Shown one piece after another: positions 1 to 10,016 of a stretch of DNA of 64,000 nt. The DNA comes from Rhodobacteraceae bacterium HLUCCO07 (GTDB taxonomy: Bacteria; Pseudomonadota; Alphaproteobacteria; Rhodobacterales; Rhodobacteraceae): the NCBI GenBank assembly GCA_001314705.1, contig LJSU01000014.1:1-64000 (forward strand), in the 5' to 3' direction. Positions within the stretch are counted from its first letter, which is position 1; each line of letters starts with the position of its first letter. Under the pieces are notes generated by a model. That model saw only the letters and a list, made by a program, of their open reading frames with translations. It searched no databases and was not told the origin of the DNA. The position numbers and the translations under genes are program-made.

Positions 1-250
1 TTTCCCCGAAACCGCGACCGCCCCCGCGCCGCGCCCCTGCACGGTTTCCGGCCGGCGGGATGCAGGAGACGGGGTGAGTGAGTATTTTTCCCAAGAAAGA
101 ACATGGAGCTGAAGCGCGGCCGTGGCCGTGCCTCTTTCCCGGAGAAAATACACAGGCACAGGTTTGCCGGATGCTGGACGGTGCGGAAAAGCGCCTCGCC
201 GCCGGGCGTGGCGAAACGCGTGGCGCAATCTCTCCTGGTGGATTGCGTCT
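1..250. other. Left-edge stretch without a recognisable gene
   Basis: No convincing coding sequence starts here. All three forward frames read from base 1 hit a stop within about 115 bases, so the 3' end of a rightward gene could be present, but no family is recognisable. The reverse-strand hydrolase gene ends at 251. The only structure I see is a pair of inverted sequence motifs between 80 and 153, listed separately. Confidence 0.5.
80..153. repeat. Imperfect inverted repeat of a GTATTTT..AAAG motif
   Basis: GTATTTTTCCCAAGAAAG (82-99) and the reverse complement of 134-151 (GTATTTTCTCCGGGAAAG) agree at 14 of 18 positions and face each other across about 34 bases. The left copy also resembles the dispersed intergenic motif seen at 9171, 32001, 32171 and 42071. 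It could be a REP-like pair or a bidirectional terminator. Function is inferred only. Confidence 0.5.
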
Positions 251-1132
251 CTACGCCTGCCTGCGGATGTGATCGCAGACCAGCGAGACGATTTGAGGCG
301 CGAGAAGCGGCGTGATGATGTGGCCCATGCCCTTGATCGCGTGAAATTCTGCGCCGGGGATGTGATCGGCGATTTCCCGCCCCAGCTCGACCGGGATCAG
401 GGTGTCGTCGACCCCGTGGATCACGAGGCAGGGGGTGGTCACCTCGCCGAGGCGGGGGCGGCGATCCGGGGCGGCGAGCGTGGCCAGAAGCTGGCGGTTG
501 ATGCCTTCGGGGTCGGCGCTGCGCGCCCAGGCGAGGCGGGCTTCGGCGCGGATGTCCTCTTCGGCCATGGGAAAGCCGGGCGAGCCGAACGAGGCGTGGC
601 CCGCGACCCAGTTGTCATGCGCCTCGTCGAGGGTTTCGGGGCGCGCGAGCAGCCGCGGCAGCATGTCGGCGATCCGCCCGCGCTCGAGCAGCGGGCGCGC
701 CGCGGTCATGACGATGGTGGCGCTCAACAGCCTGTCGCCGTGATCGAGGGCGAGGATCTGGGCGATCGCGCCGCCCATGGAAATGCCGAACACATGCGCC
801 TTGTCGATGCCGCGCGCGTCCATGATGCCGATCACGTCCCGGGCCATGTCGTCGAGCGTGTAGGCAGGGGGGATGCCGGTGCCCGACATCAGTTTTTTGG
901 TGATCTCGTCGGCATCGCAAGGCACGCCGGGGGCGGGGCAGCGTTGCGAGAGGCCGACATCGCGATTGTCGAAGGTGATCGTGCGCATGCCCGCGTTGAC
1001 GAAGCCCTGCACGAGGTTCTCGGGCCAGTGGACAAGCTGGGTCCCGAGGCCGCGGATCAGGATCATGGCAGGGGCGTCGGCGGGGCCGTGATCCTCGATC
1101 TCGAGGGTGATGTCGTTGGCGGTGATCTGCAT
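251..1132 (-). CDS. Alpha/beta-fold hydrolase
   Basis: This 293-residue protein has the alpha/beta-hydrolase layout: an oxyanion-hole region near residues 27-33 (RGLGTQ), the nucleophile elbow GISMGG with Ser118, an acid near VDDTLIP and a C-terminal catalytic His in GMGHIITP. It lacks a signal peptide, so it should be cytoplasmic. Members of this group act as esterases, epoxide hydrolases or C-C hydrolases, and the substrate cannot be told from sequence. Its start lies 17 bases after the stop of the TraB/GumN gene, so the two probably form one leftward operon. The family call is secure; the reaction is unknown. Confidence 0.85.
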   Translation of the reverse strand: MQITANDITLEIEDHGPADAPAMILIRGLGTQLVHWPENLVQGFVNAGMRTITFDNRDVGLSQRCPAPGVPCDADEITKKLMSGTGIPPAYTLDDMARDVIGIMDARGIDKAHVFGISMGGAIAQILALDHGDRLLSATIVMTAARPLLERGRIADMLPRLLARPETLDEAHDNWVAGHASFGSPGFPMAEEDIRAEARLAWARSADPEGINRQLLATLAAPDRRPRLGEVTTPCLVIHGVDDTLIPVELGREIADHIPGAEFHAIKGMGHIITPLLAPQIVSLVCDHIRRQA

Positions 1133-1149
1133 GGGGTCTCGATCCTTGG

Positions 1150-2139
1150 TCAGTCGAAAGGCAGGGGCGTGATCGTGTATCCGGCGCGTTCAAGCCGGCG
1201 CAGGAGGCCGCTCTCGCCCATGAGATGCGCGGCACCGACGGCGACAAAGGCGTTCTGGCCCGGGGTGTCGGCCGCATCGGCCAGCAGGGTTTCGGCCCAG
1301 TCATGGTTGCGCTCGGTCAGCAGGACGCGTTCGAAGAGGGCGAAATCCTCCTCGGCACCCGGCCCGCCATGATCAAGCGAGATCTTGCGCCCCAGTTCCC
1401 AGATGAGCGCGATCTCCTGGCGCAGGTAGGCATCGAGCAGGGTCGTGCCCATATCTTCGGGGTCGATCTCCATGTCGAGCGCGAGGCGGATCATGTCGAG
1501 TTGCGTGTCGGGAGGAAAGGCGTCGAAGATCCGCAGGGGCGTCATCGGATCTTCGATCGAACGGGTGGCGTGGCCTTCGTCATGCAGCGTCCGGGCAAGG
1601 CGACCGTCGATGCCTTTCGCGCCGGACTGCTGTTGCTTGAGGCCGCAGGGGCTGAGCCCCAGCATCATCGAGACGAAGACCGGCCGCATCTTGGCGGTCA
1701 TGAAGGCGGGAAAGCCGCGCGCGGCCATCTGTCGGCGCAATTCCTGCCATTCGTCTTCCTCGAGCCGATCGGGAAGTGTGGGGCCCTCGGCGATGAAGAT
1801 GACGCCGGGTTGCGTTGCGGCCCTGCGTTCGAAATCCTGCGCGTCGGGGGCGTTCATTTCGAAATAGGCAATGTCGGCGGCGCGGGCGCGCGGCAAAAGC
1901 GCGTCGAGATGGGCCTCGGTCCGCTCATGCGGCAGGTGATAGGTGCCGAAGATCGTGAAGCGGGTGTTGTCCTTCATCGCCTGCCAGAGCAGGCCGTGGC
2001 CATGGGGCGTTCGTTCGGCGCGGGCCTCGAGTGCGGCGCGCTCGGATTCGGGCATGGTGGTGAGCAGGTCGGTGCCGCCACAATCGAGTGCGAGCATGGG
2101 GCGGGCGAGCAGCAGGAGGGCAACGAGAAGGAATCGCAA
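1150..2139 (-). CDS. TraB/GumN family protein, exported
   Basis: A TraB/GumN family protein (clan of erythromycin-esterase/EreA-like and Tiki-type folds). A hydrophobic N-terminal segment (FLLVALLLLARPMLA) followed by a Cys-containing mature start suggests export. The family motif GTYHLP sits near the mature N terminus and a conserved MNAP segment follows. An open frame extends to 2268, but that extension is arginine- and proline-rich and unlike a signal peptide. A TTG at 2139, preceded by GGAG at a good distance, gives a clean signal peptide and 329 residues, so I chose it. It is probably co-transcribed with the downstream hydrolase. Biochemical function of the family is poorly known. Confidence 0.75.
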   Translation of the reverse strand: MRFLLVALLLLARPMLALDCGGTDLLTTMPESERAALEARAERTPHGHGLLWQAMKDNTRFTIFGTYHLPHERTEAHLDALLPRARAADIAYFEMNAPDAQDFERRAATQPGVIFIAEGPTLPDRLEEDEWQELRRQMAARGFPAFMTAKMRPVFVSMMLGLSPCGLKQQQSGAKGIDGRLARTLHDEGHATRSIEDPMTPLRIFDAFPPDTQLDMIRLALDMEIDPEDMGTTLLDAYLRQEIALIWELGRKISLDHGGPGAEEDFALFERVLLTERNHDWAETLLADAADTPGQNAFVAVGAAHLMGESGLLRRLERAGYTITPLPFD

Positions 2140-2360
2140 GGGTCGGGCTCCGCTCGGGCTGGTGGGATTCGGGGGCAGGGTAAAGCGTTTCCGGGTCCAA
2201 CGGAATCGAAACGCGCTGTCTCTGCTTTCGGTCGAACGCGGGTTTCGATGCGGGGGTGTGTGGGGCAAACCTCCAACGCTCGGGCGTGGTTGCGGGATGG
2301 TCCTGACCCCACGACCGGCGGGTGGTGCGCGAAAGGGACCAGTTTTCCCGAAACGCTCTC

Positions 2361-2390
2361 TTGACAGGCGCGGGGCGTGGCCTTAGCTAT
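2361..2390 (+). promoter_or_regulatory. groESL promoter
   Basis: TTGACA at 2361-2366 and a weak -10 (TAGCTA, 2384-2389) are 17 bases apart. This places the start of transcription at the edge of the CIRCE element, the arrangement expected for HrcA control. Confidence 0.7.
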
Positions 2391-2396
2391 GCGCCG

Positions 2397-2423
2397 TTAG
2401 CACTCGAACCCAGTGAGTGCTAA
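2397..2423. promoter_or_regulatory. CIRCE element (HrcA operator)
   Basis: TTAGCACTC, nine bases, then GAGTGCTAA: a perfect match to the CIRCE consensus recognised by the heat-shock repressor HrcA. It lies 65 bases upstream of groES. No hrcA gene is in the window. Confidence 0.97.
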
Positions 2424-2488
2424 TGCCCGCTCACGTGCTACGGGCGTGACGGGCTCGGGAGAAACGACTGTCTCAGAGGAGTCCAGAG

Positions 2489-2800
2489 ATGGCATTTAAA
2501 CCGCTTCATGACCGCGTGGTCGTGCGCCGCGTTGAAAGCGAAGAGAAAACCGCAGGCGGGCTGATCATCCCCGACAGCGCCAAGGAAAAGCCGGCGGAAG
2601 GTGAAGTCGTCGCAGTTGGCGCGGGCGCGCGCGACGATGACGGCGAGCGCATCGCCCTTGATGTCAAGGTCGGCGATCGCGTTCTGTTCGGCAAATGGTC
2701 GGGCACGGAAGTGACGATCGACGGCGAGGAGCTGTTGATCATGAAAGAGTCCGACATCATGGGGATCATGGACGGGTCCAAGGCGGCCAAGGCAGCCTGA
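2489..2800 (+). CDS. groES: Co-chaperonin GroES (Cpn10)
   Basis: GroES forms the heptameric lid of the GroEL folding chamber in the cytoplasm. The 103-residue product begins [12 protein letters not shown] and contains the [13 protein letters not shown] mobile-loop region and the family C-terminal [12 protein letters not shown] segment. A strong GAGGAG ribosome site precedes the ATG. It is the first gene of the groESL operon, followed 61 bases later by groEL, behind a CIRCE operator, so heat-inducible HrcA control is expected. Confidence 0.98.
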   Translation: MAFKPLHDRVVVRRVESEEKTAGGLIIPDSAKEKPAEGEVVAVGAGARDDDGERIALDVKVGDRVLFGKWSGTEVTIDGEELLIMKESDIMGIMDGSKAAKAA

Positions 2801-2816
2801 ATCCCGCGGATCGTGA

Positions 2817-4510
<1,694 letters not shown>

Positions 4511-4511
<1 letters not shown>

Positions 4512-4707
4512 TCACGATTCCCGCGGGAATTGTGATGCGACAGGCGCCCGGCCTCGGGGCCGGGCTGACGAGAGCCAAAAGGCGAATTCGCTTCAGCGAG
4601 TTCTGTCCGGGCGAAAGTGCAAAGGCGCCGTAGTGCGCCTTTGTCACGAGAGCCAGCTGCTTCGGCCTTGCCGATTTGGAAGGGGCTGCCCAAGGGCGGC
4701 CCCTTTT
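4511..4707 (+). ncRNA. Candidate structured RNA downstream of groEL
   Basis: Five hairpins follow one another: 4511-4536 (13-bp stem with one wobble), 4546-4565 (8-bp perfect GC stem with a TCGG tetraloop), 4584-4603 (9 bp, one wobble), 4621-4642 (8 bp perfect) and 4682-4703 (terminator stem followed by TTTT). The region is too structured to look like a plain spacer. It may be a long groEL 3' untranslated region or a separate small RNA. I recognise no Rfam family. The stretch otherwise holds no gene before the VOC start at 4813. Confidence 0.45.
4682..4707 (+). terminator. Rho-independent terminator after groEL
   Basis: GGGGCTGCCC (4682-4691) and GGGCGGCCCC (4694-4703) form a stem with one G-T pair, followed by TTTT. 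It should end the groESL transcript about 190 bases past the groEL stop. Confidence 0.85.
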
Positions 4708-4812
4708 CATTTGGGGGTTTGTCCTTGTGCAGCCGCGCGCGGGTGCCCTGCGCGGGAAGGGGGCGACAGCTGGGCCCGTCCGGTCTATCTTTTGTGCAAA
4801 GGAGGGCCAGCC

Positions 4813-5397
4813 ATGCGCAAGATACAGGTTCAGGGCGTGCATCACATCACGCTGACGGGTGCCGACCGGCAAACCAGCATCGATTTCTGGGAAGGGGTGC
4901 TGGGCATGCCCTTCATCTTCGATCAGCCCAATCTCGATGACCCGGACGAGGGGCATCTCTATTTCGATCCGGGCGACGGGCGGTTGATCACGATTTTCAC
5001 CAACGAAAAGCGCAGCCCCGACAGGCGGCGCACGCCGACCGAGCCGGGATGCGTGCACCACCTTGCCTTCAACATGAGCCACGCGGTGTTCAGCCAGGTG
5101 ATCGAGCGGCTGGAGGCGCGCGGGATCGGGCATTCGGGGGTCAAGGACCGGGGCTTCATGGATTCGATCTACTTCAAGGACCCGCTGGGCCTGTTGATCG
5201 AACTGGCCTGTTACCGGTTCGAGCCGCCGGTGGGCTGCACCCATGCCGACGTGATGATCGAGGCGCATCGCCTTCGCGTGGCGCGGGGTGACTACAACAT
5301 CCAGGAGGTGCACCTCGCCGATGCGATCGAGATGCTGGTCGAGCGGCGGCAGGGCTCGCTCTCGGAGAATCGTTCGGCGCGGAACCCATATGCATGA
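4813..5397 (+). CDS. VOC-family (glyoxalase/extradiol dioxygenase) protein
   Basis: This 194-residue protein belongs to the vicinal-oxygen-chelate superfamily. It opens with GVHHITLTG and has a second-module metal-ligand His in VHHLAFNMS and a Glu in the terminal GLLIELACYRF strand, the usual ligands of a single-domain VOC metalloenzyme. An AAAGGAGGG ribosome site precedes the ATG, which fixes the start within a longer open frame. Its stop overlaps the start of the EamA permease by four bases, so the two are translationally coupled. Possible roles are a glyoxalase, a ring-cleavage enzyme or a resistance protein; the substrate cannot be deduced. Confidence 0.85.
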   Translation: MRKIQVQGVHHITLTGADRQTSIDFWEGVLGMPFIFDQPNLDDPDEGHLYFDPGDGRLITIFTNEKRSPDRRRTPTEPGCVHHLAFNMSHAVFSQVIERLEARGIGHSGVKDRGFMDSIYFKDPLGLLIELACYRFEPPVGCTHADVMIEAHRLRVARGDYNIQEVHLADAIEMLVERRQGSLSENRSARNPYA

Positions 5398-6236
5398 GGG
5401 TTTTCCTGCTGACCGCGCTGACCATGGTGGCGTTCGCCGCCAATTCTGTGCTCAACCGGCTGGCACTTGACGCGGGCGAGGCGGGACCGGCGAGTTTCGC
5501 CGCGATCCGGCTGATCTCGGGGGCGGTGATGCTGGCGCTGCTGGTGGCGGCGCGGGGTGGCGGTGTGAAATGGCGCGTGGGTGCGGCCGGGCCTGCGGCG
5601 CTGGTGCTTTACGTTCTGGGGTTTTCGTTCGCCTATGTCAGCCTGCCCGCCGGGGTGGGCGCGCTGATCCTCTTTGGCGGGGTTCAGGTGACGATGTTCG
5701 CGGGCGCGCTGATCGGCGGTGACGTGGTGCCGATGCGGCGCTGGCTGGGCGCGGGGGTGAGTTTCGCGGGGCTGTGCTACCTGATGTGGCCCGCTGGCGG
5801 GGCGGCGCCCGATGTTCTGGGCGCGGGGTTGATGTTGGCGGCGGCGCTGGGCTGGGGGGTCTATTCGCTGATCGGGCGGGGGGTGCGCGATCCGCTGGCG
5901 GTGACGGCGGCGAGTTTCCTCTGGGCGGCGCCGGTTGCGATGCTGGTCTGGCTCATTCGGCCGGATGCGAGCAGCATGGCGGGGTTCTGGCTGGCCGTGG
6001 TGTCGGGGGCGGTGACCTCGGGGCTGGGCTATGCGCTCTGGTATCACGTTCTGCCGGGGCTGGGGGCGACGCGGGCGGCGGTGGCGCAGCTCACCGTGCC
6101 GGTGATCGCCATCGCGGGCGGGGCGCTGTTCTTGGGCGAAGCGTTGAGCCTGCGCGTGGTGGTGGCGTCGCTTCTGGTGCTGGGGGGCGTGGGAATCGCC
6201 AACTATGCACGGACCAGCCGTTCGAGCGGGTCATAG
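5394..6236 (+). CDS. EamA/DMT-family membrane transporter
   Basis: A 280-residue protein made almost entirely of hydrophobic segments, about ten predicted membrane helices in two EamA repeats. N-terminal FAANSVLNRLAL and the second-repeat GVYSLIGRG and GLGYALWYHVLPGLGATRAA segments are characteristic of drug/metabolite exporters of the EamA group. It overlaps the VOC gene by ATGA and its 3' end overlaps the convergent Nudix gene by 34 bases. Such proteins export amino acids, nucleosides or toxic metabolites; the cargo here is unknown. Confidence 0.9.
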   Translation: MRVFLLTALTMVAFAANSVLNRLALDAGEAGPASFAAIRLISGAVMLALLVAARGGGVKWRVGAAGPAALVLYVLGFSFAYVSLPAGVGALILFGGVQVTMFAGALIGGDVVPMRRWLGAGVSFAGLCYLMWPAGGAAPDVLGAGLMLAAALGWGVYSLIGRGVRDPLAVTAASFLWAAPVAMLVWLIRPDASSMAGFWLAVVSGAVTSGLGYALWYHVLPGLGATRAAVAQLTVPVIAIAGGALFLGEALSLRVVVASLLVLGGVGIANYARTSRSSGS

Positions 6237-6655
6237 GCGCAGGTGGCCGCGCCCCACGCGGCATCGGGCAGGGCGTCGGGTTTGAAGCGCAGCCCCGCCA
6301 TCTCGTCGCGGGCGACCCAGCGGCGGCGGTGGACGATGCCCTCTGGGTCGGTCCAGTCGTCGGTGATCGTGCCGCTGGTGAGGGTGCAACGGAAGAACAG
6401 CTCGACCTGGTGAAAGTCGGTGTCGGGGTTGTGGAACTCGTTGACAAGGGCGGGCGCTCCGACCGCGATGGTGAGGCCGGTTTCCTCGTGCACTTCGCGG
6501 GCGAGGTTGTCGGGCAGCGACATATGCGGGTCCGCGCCGCCGCCCGGCGCGCACCAAAGCGTGGAGGACGCACCCGGGTAGGCGTTGACCAGCAACAGCC
6601 GGTCATCGTGCAGCAAAAGCGCGCGGGTGGCGAGGCGGATGGGGCGTGTGCTCAT
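6203..6655 (-). CDS. Nudix hydrolase
   Basis: A 150-residue Nudix (NDP-X hydrolase) protein. The catalytic helix REVHEETG (residues 53-60) holds the metal-binding glutamates, preceded by the CAPGGG loop. The first Glu of the full Nudix signature (eight residues before the Arg) is replaced by Met45; this position is less critical than the REUXEE glutamates, so activity is still likely. The gene converges on and overlaps the transporter gene by 34 bases, and its start is 43 bases from the divergently transcribed lipase-like gene. Substrate unknown. Confidence 0.88.
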   Translation of the reverse strand: MSTRPIRLATRALLLHDDRLLLVNAYPGASSTLWCAPGGGADPHMSLPDNLAREVHEETGLTIAVGAPALVNEFHNPDTDFHQVELFFRCTLTSGTITDDWTDPEGIVHRRRWVARDEMAGLRFKPDALPDAAWGAATCAYDPLERLVRA

Positions 6656-6698
6656 AACGCCCTTTCATAGGCTCGGGTTTCGGCCTATCTCAAGCCCC

Positions 6699-7418
6699 AT
6701 GCGGTGGCTATTCCTCATCTTGCTGACGTTTCCTGCCATGGCGCGGGCGGATTGTGTCGTGCTCCTGCACGGGCTGGCACGCAGCGAGGCGTCCTTCCTG
6801 GTGATGGAGGAGGTTCTCGAAGCCGAAGGCTATGACGTGGTCCGGCCGGGATATGCGTCGACCGAGGAAACGATCGTGTCCCTCGTGGTCAAGACCCTTC
6901 CCAAGGCGGTGGATGCCTGTGGCAAGGACAGGGTGCATTTCGTCACCCACTCGATGGGGGGCATCCTGGTGCGCGCATGGCTGGAGACCCATCATCCGCC
7001 CAACCTGGGGCGGGTGGTCATGCTGGCCCCGCCCAACCAGGGCTCGGAACTGGTGGACGCGCTGGGCGATATCGCGGTGTTCGACTGGATCAACGGGCCG
7101 GCGGGGATGCAGCTTGGCACCGGGTCCGAGGGCTTGCCCGCGCATCTGGGGCCGGTGGCGTTCGAGCTGGGCGTGATCGCGGGGAACCGGTCGCTGAGCC
7201 CGGTCTATTCGGTGATCCTGCCCGGGCCGGATGACGGCAAGGTCTCGGTCGCCTCGACACGGGTCGAGGGGATGGCCGATCACATCGTGCTGCCGGTCAC
7301 GCATACCTTCATGATGAATGCGCCGATGGTGATCGCGCAGGTGCTGCATTTCCTGGAGCACGGCCGGTTCGATCACGAAATGGAGGTCGGCGATCTCGTG
7401 CCGGAGACGCCCCGATGA
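6699..7418 (+). CDS. Exported lipase/esterase-like alpha/beta hydrolase
   Basis: The 239-residue protein starts with a signal peptide ([17 protein letters not shown]) and then [11 protein letters not shown], the oxyanion-hole motif of alpha/beta hydrolases. The nucleophile elbow THSMGG has Ser85, and a C-terminal VTHTFMM supplies a likely catalytic His. The open frame begins upstream at 6585, but only the ATG at 6699 gives a signal peptide. The protein should act in the periplasm on lipid-like or ester substrates. Its last four bases overlap the PhnM-like gene (ATGA), so the two are coupled. Confidence 0.85.
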   Translation: MRWLFLILLTFPAMARADCVVLLHGLARSEASFLVMEEVLEAEGYDVVRPGYASTEETIVSLVVKTLPKAVDACGKDRVHFVTHSMGGILVRAWLETHHPPNLGRVVMLAPPNQGSELVDALGDIAVFDWINGPAGMQLGTGSEGLPAHLGPVAFELGVIAGNRSLSPVYSVILPGPDDGKVSVASTRVEGMADHIVLPVTHTFMMNAPMVIAQVLHFLEHGRFDHEMEVGDLVPETPR

Positions 7419-8560
7419 GCCTGGCGCTGACGCTTGAAGGCGCGCAGGTATTGCGGCCCGGTGGCCCGGATGCGGCAGCTCTGGCCATTGCCGGGGGCGT
7501 GGTGACGGAGGCGCCGGCGGGGCGGGCGGTCGATCTTTCGGGATACATGGTCCTGCCAGGGATCGTGGACATTCACGGCGACGGGTTCGAGCGGCATGTC
7601 GCGCCGCGCCGGGGCGCGATGAAGGACATGGGCGGAGGCATCATGGCCTGTGCCGCGGAAATGGCCACGAGCGGGATCACGACCGGTATCCTGGCCCAGT
7701 TCTTCAGCTGGGAAGGGGGCCTGCGCGGGCCGGAATTTTCCCGCGCCATGCTCGAGGTGCTGGGCGATGTGCGGGGCCGGGCGGAGGTGGATTTGCGGGT
7801 GCAGTTGCGGCTTGAGACGCATCTGCTGGACCTTTACGCGGAATTCGAATCCCTGGTCGACGGGTTCGGCGTCGATTACGTGGTGTTCAACGATCACCTG
7901 CCGCATGACCGGCTGGCGGCGGGCAAACGGCCCGCGAGGCTGGCCGGGACCGCGCTCAAGTCGCGGCGCAGCCCCGAGGCGCTCTTGACGCTGATGCAGG
8001 AGATGCACGCACGGCGCGGAGAGGTGCCGGGCGCGGTGGGCGCGCTGGCCGCGCGGCTGGCGGCGCGGGGCGTACGGCTGGGCAGTCACGACGATCAAAG
8101 TGCGCGGGACCGGGCAGAATGGCGCGCGCGGGGCTGCCGGATCGCCGAGTTTCCCGAGACGCTGGAGGCGGCGGAGGCGGCGCGTGCCGGCGGTGACGGG
8201 ATCGTGCTGGGCGCGCCCAACGTGATGCGGGGCGGGTCGCACAAGGGCAATGCCTCGGCGCTCGACCTGATTGCGCTGGGGCTGTGCGATGCGCTGGCCT
8301 CGGATTACCATTACCCGTCGCTGTGGCGGGCGGCGCTCTTTCTCGAACGGGCCGGGGTTCTCGACCTCGCCGGGGCCTGGGCGCTGGTCTCGGAGGGGCC
8401 GGCGCGGCTTTTGGGTCTGGATGATCGCGGTACGCTTGAGCCGGGTCGGCGCGCGGATTTCGTGGTGCTTGAGCGGGGCTGCGATCGTCTGGTGGCGACG
8501 TTCGCGGGCGGGCGCGTGGCGTGGATGGCGGGCGGCGTGGCGGCGCGGTTCATGGGCTGA
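7415..8560 (+). CDS. PhnM-like amidohydrolase
   Basis: This 381-residue amidohydrolase resembles PhnM, the alpha-D-ribose 1-methylphosphonate 5-triphosphate diphosphatase of the C-P lyase pathway. Family features are the metal-binding strand [53 protein letters not shown] and [12 protein letters not shown]. No other phn gene is present in the window, so the gene is detached from a C-P lyase operon. It is coupled by a four-base overlap to a secreted hydrolase instead. The fold assignment is firm. Whether it hydrolyses the classical PhnM substrate is uncertain. Confidence 0.82.
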   Translation: MSLALTLEGAQVLRPGGPDAAALAIAGGVVTEAPAGRAVDLSGYMVLPGIVDIHGDGFERHVAPRRGAMKDMGGGIMACAAEMATSGITTGILAQFFSWEGGLRGPEFSRAMLEVLGDVRGRAEVDLRVQLRLETHLLDLYAEFESLVDGFGVDYVVFNDHLPHDRLAAGKRPARLAGTALKSRRSPEALLTLMQEMHARRGEVPGAVGALAARLAARGVRLGSHDDQSARDRAEWRARGCRIAEFPETLEAAEAARAGGDGIVLGAPNVMRGGSHKGNASALDLIALGLCDALASDYHYPSLWRAALFLERAGVLDLAGAWALVSEGPARLLGLDDRGTLEPGRRADFVVLERGCDRLVATFAGGRVAWMAGGVAARFMG

Positions 8561-8624
8561 ACCGGCTTGACCCTCCAGTTGGGGAAGGGTGTTTGGGGTC
8601 CGGGTGAATATCGAAGGATGAACA

Positions 8625-9098
8625 ATGCGACTTGCGGGGCCTGGAATTGGGCTGATCTTGGCGGCGATGGCGGGATGGTGGCTCCTGGGCGCACCCGGTA
8701 TGGCGCCGAAAGGGTCGGGCGGATTGCCCGAGGAAATGGTCTCGGCCCGGGTGTCGGGCGTGGCGGATGGCGCGGCGATGGTGACGCCGGCGGTGCCCGA
8801 GACGATGAGCGATGACGCGCGGATGGGCGCGCGCGCCTTCGAGGCGAAATGCGTGGCCTGCCACGGCGAGAATGCCGCCGGGGTGATGGGGAGCGGACCG
8901 CCGCTCGTTCACAAGATCTACGAGCCGTCGCACCATGCCGATTATGCCTTCGAAGTGGCGGTGAAGAATGGGGTGAGGGCGCATCACTGGCAGTTCGGGG
9001 ACATGGCGCCCGTGGACGGGCTGACCGGTGCGGATATTCGCGCGATCACCGCCTATGTGCGCGAATTGCAGCGGGCGAACGGGATCGGTGTGAACTGA
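8625..9098 (+). CDS. Class I c-type cytochrome, exported or membrane-anchored
   Basis: A 157-residue protein with an N-terminal hydrophobic segment (residues 5-22) that is either a signal peptide or a membrane anchor, and one haem-binding motif CVACH (Cys76, Cys79, His80). A Met in QFGDMAPVDGL is the likely sixth haem ligand, and the C-terminal ITAYVRELQ helix is typical of small mono-haem cytochromes c. An AAGGA ribosome site precedes the ATG. It should carry electrons in the periplasm; the partner oxidase is not encoded nearby. Confidence 0.9.
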   Translation: MRLAGPGIGLILAAMAGWWLLGAPGMAPKGSGGLPEEMVSARVSGVADGAAMVTPAVPETMSDDARMGARAFEAKCVACHGENAAGVMGSGPPLVHKIYEPSHHADYAFEVAVKNGVRAHHWQFGDMAPVDGLTGADIRAITAYVRELQRANGIGVN

Positions 9099-9127
9099 GG
9101 CTGCTGTGCCTGTTGCGAGGTAGGAGC

Positions 9128-9171
9128 GGGGGCCAGCCCCCAAGGTGCAAAACGCGTTGCGTTTTGTCACC
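9128..9171. terminator. Two adjacent hairpins between convergent genes
   Basis: GGGGGC-CA-GCCCCC (about 9128-9141) is followed by GGTG-CAAAACGC / GCGTTTTG-CACC (9144-9171) with one bulged base. They lie between the cytochrome gene and the convergent hpa operon and probably help end transcription from both sides. No clear T tract follows in either direction. Confidence 0.5.
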
Positions 9172-9202
9172 CTCCCCCGGGATATTTCTGGCCAAATGAA
9201 AG
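9171..9202 (+). repeat. Dispersed intergenic repeat, copy A
   Basis: Contains GGGATATTTCTGGCCAAATG followed by AAAG. Related copies lie at 32001-32033, 32171-32193 (reverse strand) and 42071-42102 (reverse strand), always between genes. Confidence 0.6.
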
Positions 9203-9218
9203 CGGGGGGTGTGGGCGG

Positions 9219-10016
9219 TCAGTCGAAGCGGCAGGTGACATGGCCCCAGGGGCCGAAATCGGCGTCGATCCCGGTGCCGGGGGGGCATTCGAGCGGACGG
9301 ATGAAGCTGCCCGAGAGGATCACTTGACCGGGTTCGATGCTCTGGCCGTATTGCGTCATCCGTTCAGAGAGCCAGACGATCCCCATGACCGGATCGCCCA
9401 AGACGCCCGCGCCGAGGCCGGTTTCCTCGACCACGCCACCCGCGCTGACGATGGCGCCGGTGCGGCGGAGGTCTTCGCGGCTGGGGTCGAAGCGGTGGTC
9501 GCCGAGGATGATCCCGGCATTGGCTGCGTTGTCGGCGATGGTATCGAAGATGCGGCGCGGCTGGCCGGTGGTGGGGCAGCTGCGCTTGATCCGCGTGTCG
9601 AGGATCTCGATGGCGGGGGCCACGTGATCGGTGGCGGCGAGCACATCGTCGCGGGTGACGGCGCCCTTGAGCGGGGCCTTCATGACAAAGGCGATCTCGG
9701 CCTCGATGCGGGGCTGGATGAAGCGGCCCCGGGGGATTGTGGCGCCGTTGGCGAAGAGCATGTCGTCGAGCAGCACGCCGCTGTCGGGGGTGGTGATGCC
9801 CAACGCCTGTTGCATGGCGCGCGAGGTGAGGCCGATCTTCCAGCCGATGACGCGGCGCCCGGCGGCGATTTTTCGGGCGACCAGGGCGGCCTGGACGGCA
9901 TAGGCGTCGTCCATGGTGATCGTGGGATAGGCGGTGGAAAGCAGGCCGGTCTGCCGGCCCGTTTCCTCGGCTTCGAGGAGCGATTGGGCGGCCTCGTCGA
10001 TCTCGTCGGGGGTCAT
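9219..10016 (-). CDS. hpaH: 2-oxo-hept-4-ene-1,7-dioate hydratase
   Basis: HpaH hydrates 2-oxohept-4-ene-1,7-dioate in the homoprotocatechuate meta-cleavage pathway. The 265-residue protein belongs to the FAH-fold hydratase/decarboxylase group (relatives MhpD, XylJ). It shows RVIGWKIGLTS, IEAEIAFVM with metal-ligand glutamates, and ILSGSFIRPL. The open frame runs further upstream, but the ATG at 10016 overlaps the hpaG stop by four bases and is the natural start. It is the last gene of the leftward hpa operon. Confidence 0.9.
   Translation of the reverse strand: MTPDEIDEAAQSLLEAEETGRQTGLLSTAYPTITMDDAYAVQAALVARKIAAGRRVIGWKIGLTSRAMQQALGITTPDSGVLLDDMLFANGATIPRGRFIQPRIEAEIAFVMKAPLKGAVTRDDVLAATDHVAPAIEILDTRIKRSCPTTGQPRRIFDTIADNAANAGIILGDHRFDPSREDLRRTGAIVSAGGVVEETGLGAGVLGDPVMGIVWLSERMTQYGQSIEPGQVILSGSFIRPLECPPGTGIDADFGPWGHVTCRFD

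Noticed and set aside
122..1372. A 416-codon forward open frame
   Set aside because: It is antisense to the alpha/beta hydrolase and TraB/GumN genes and has no recognisable domain.
2397..2423. Plain terminator hairpin before groES
   Set aside because: The sequence is an exact CIRCE operator at a promoter, not followed by a T tract.
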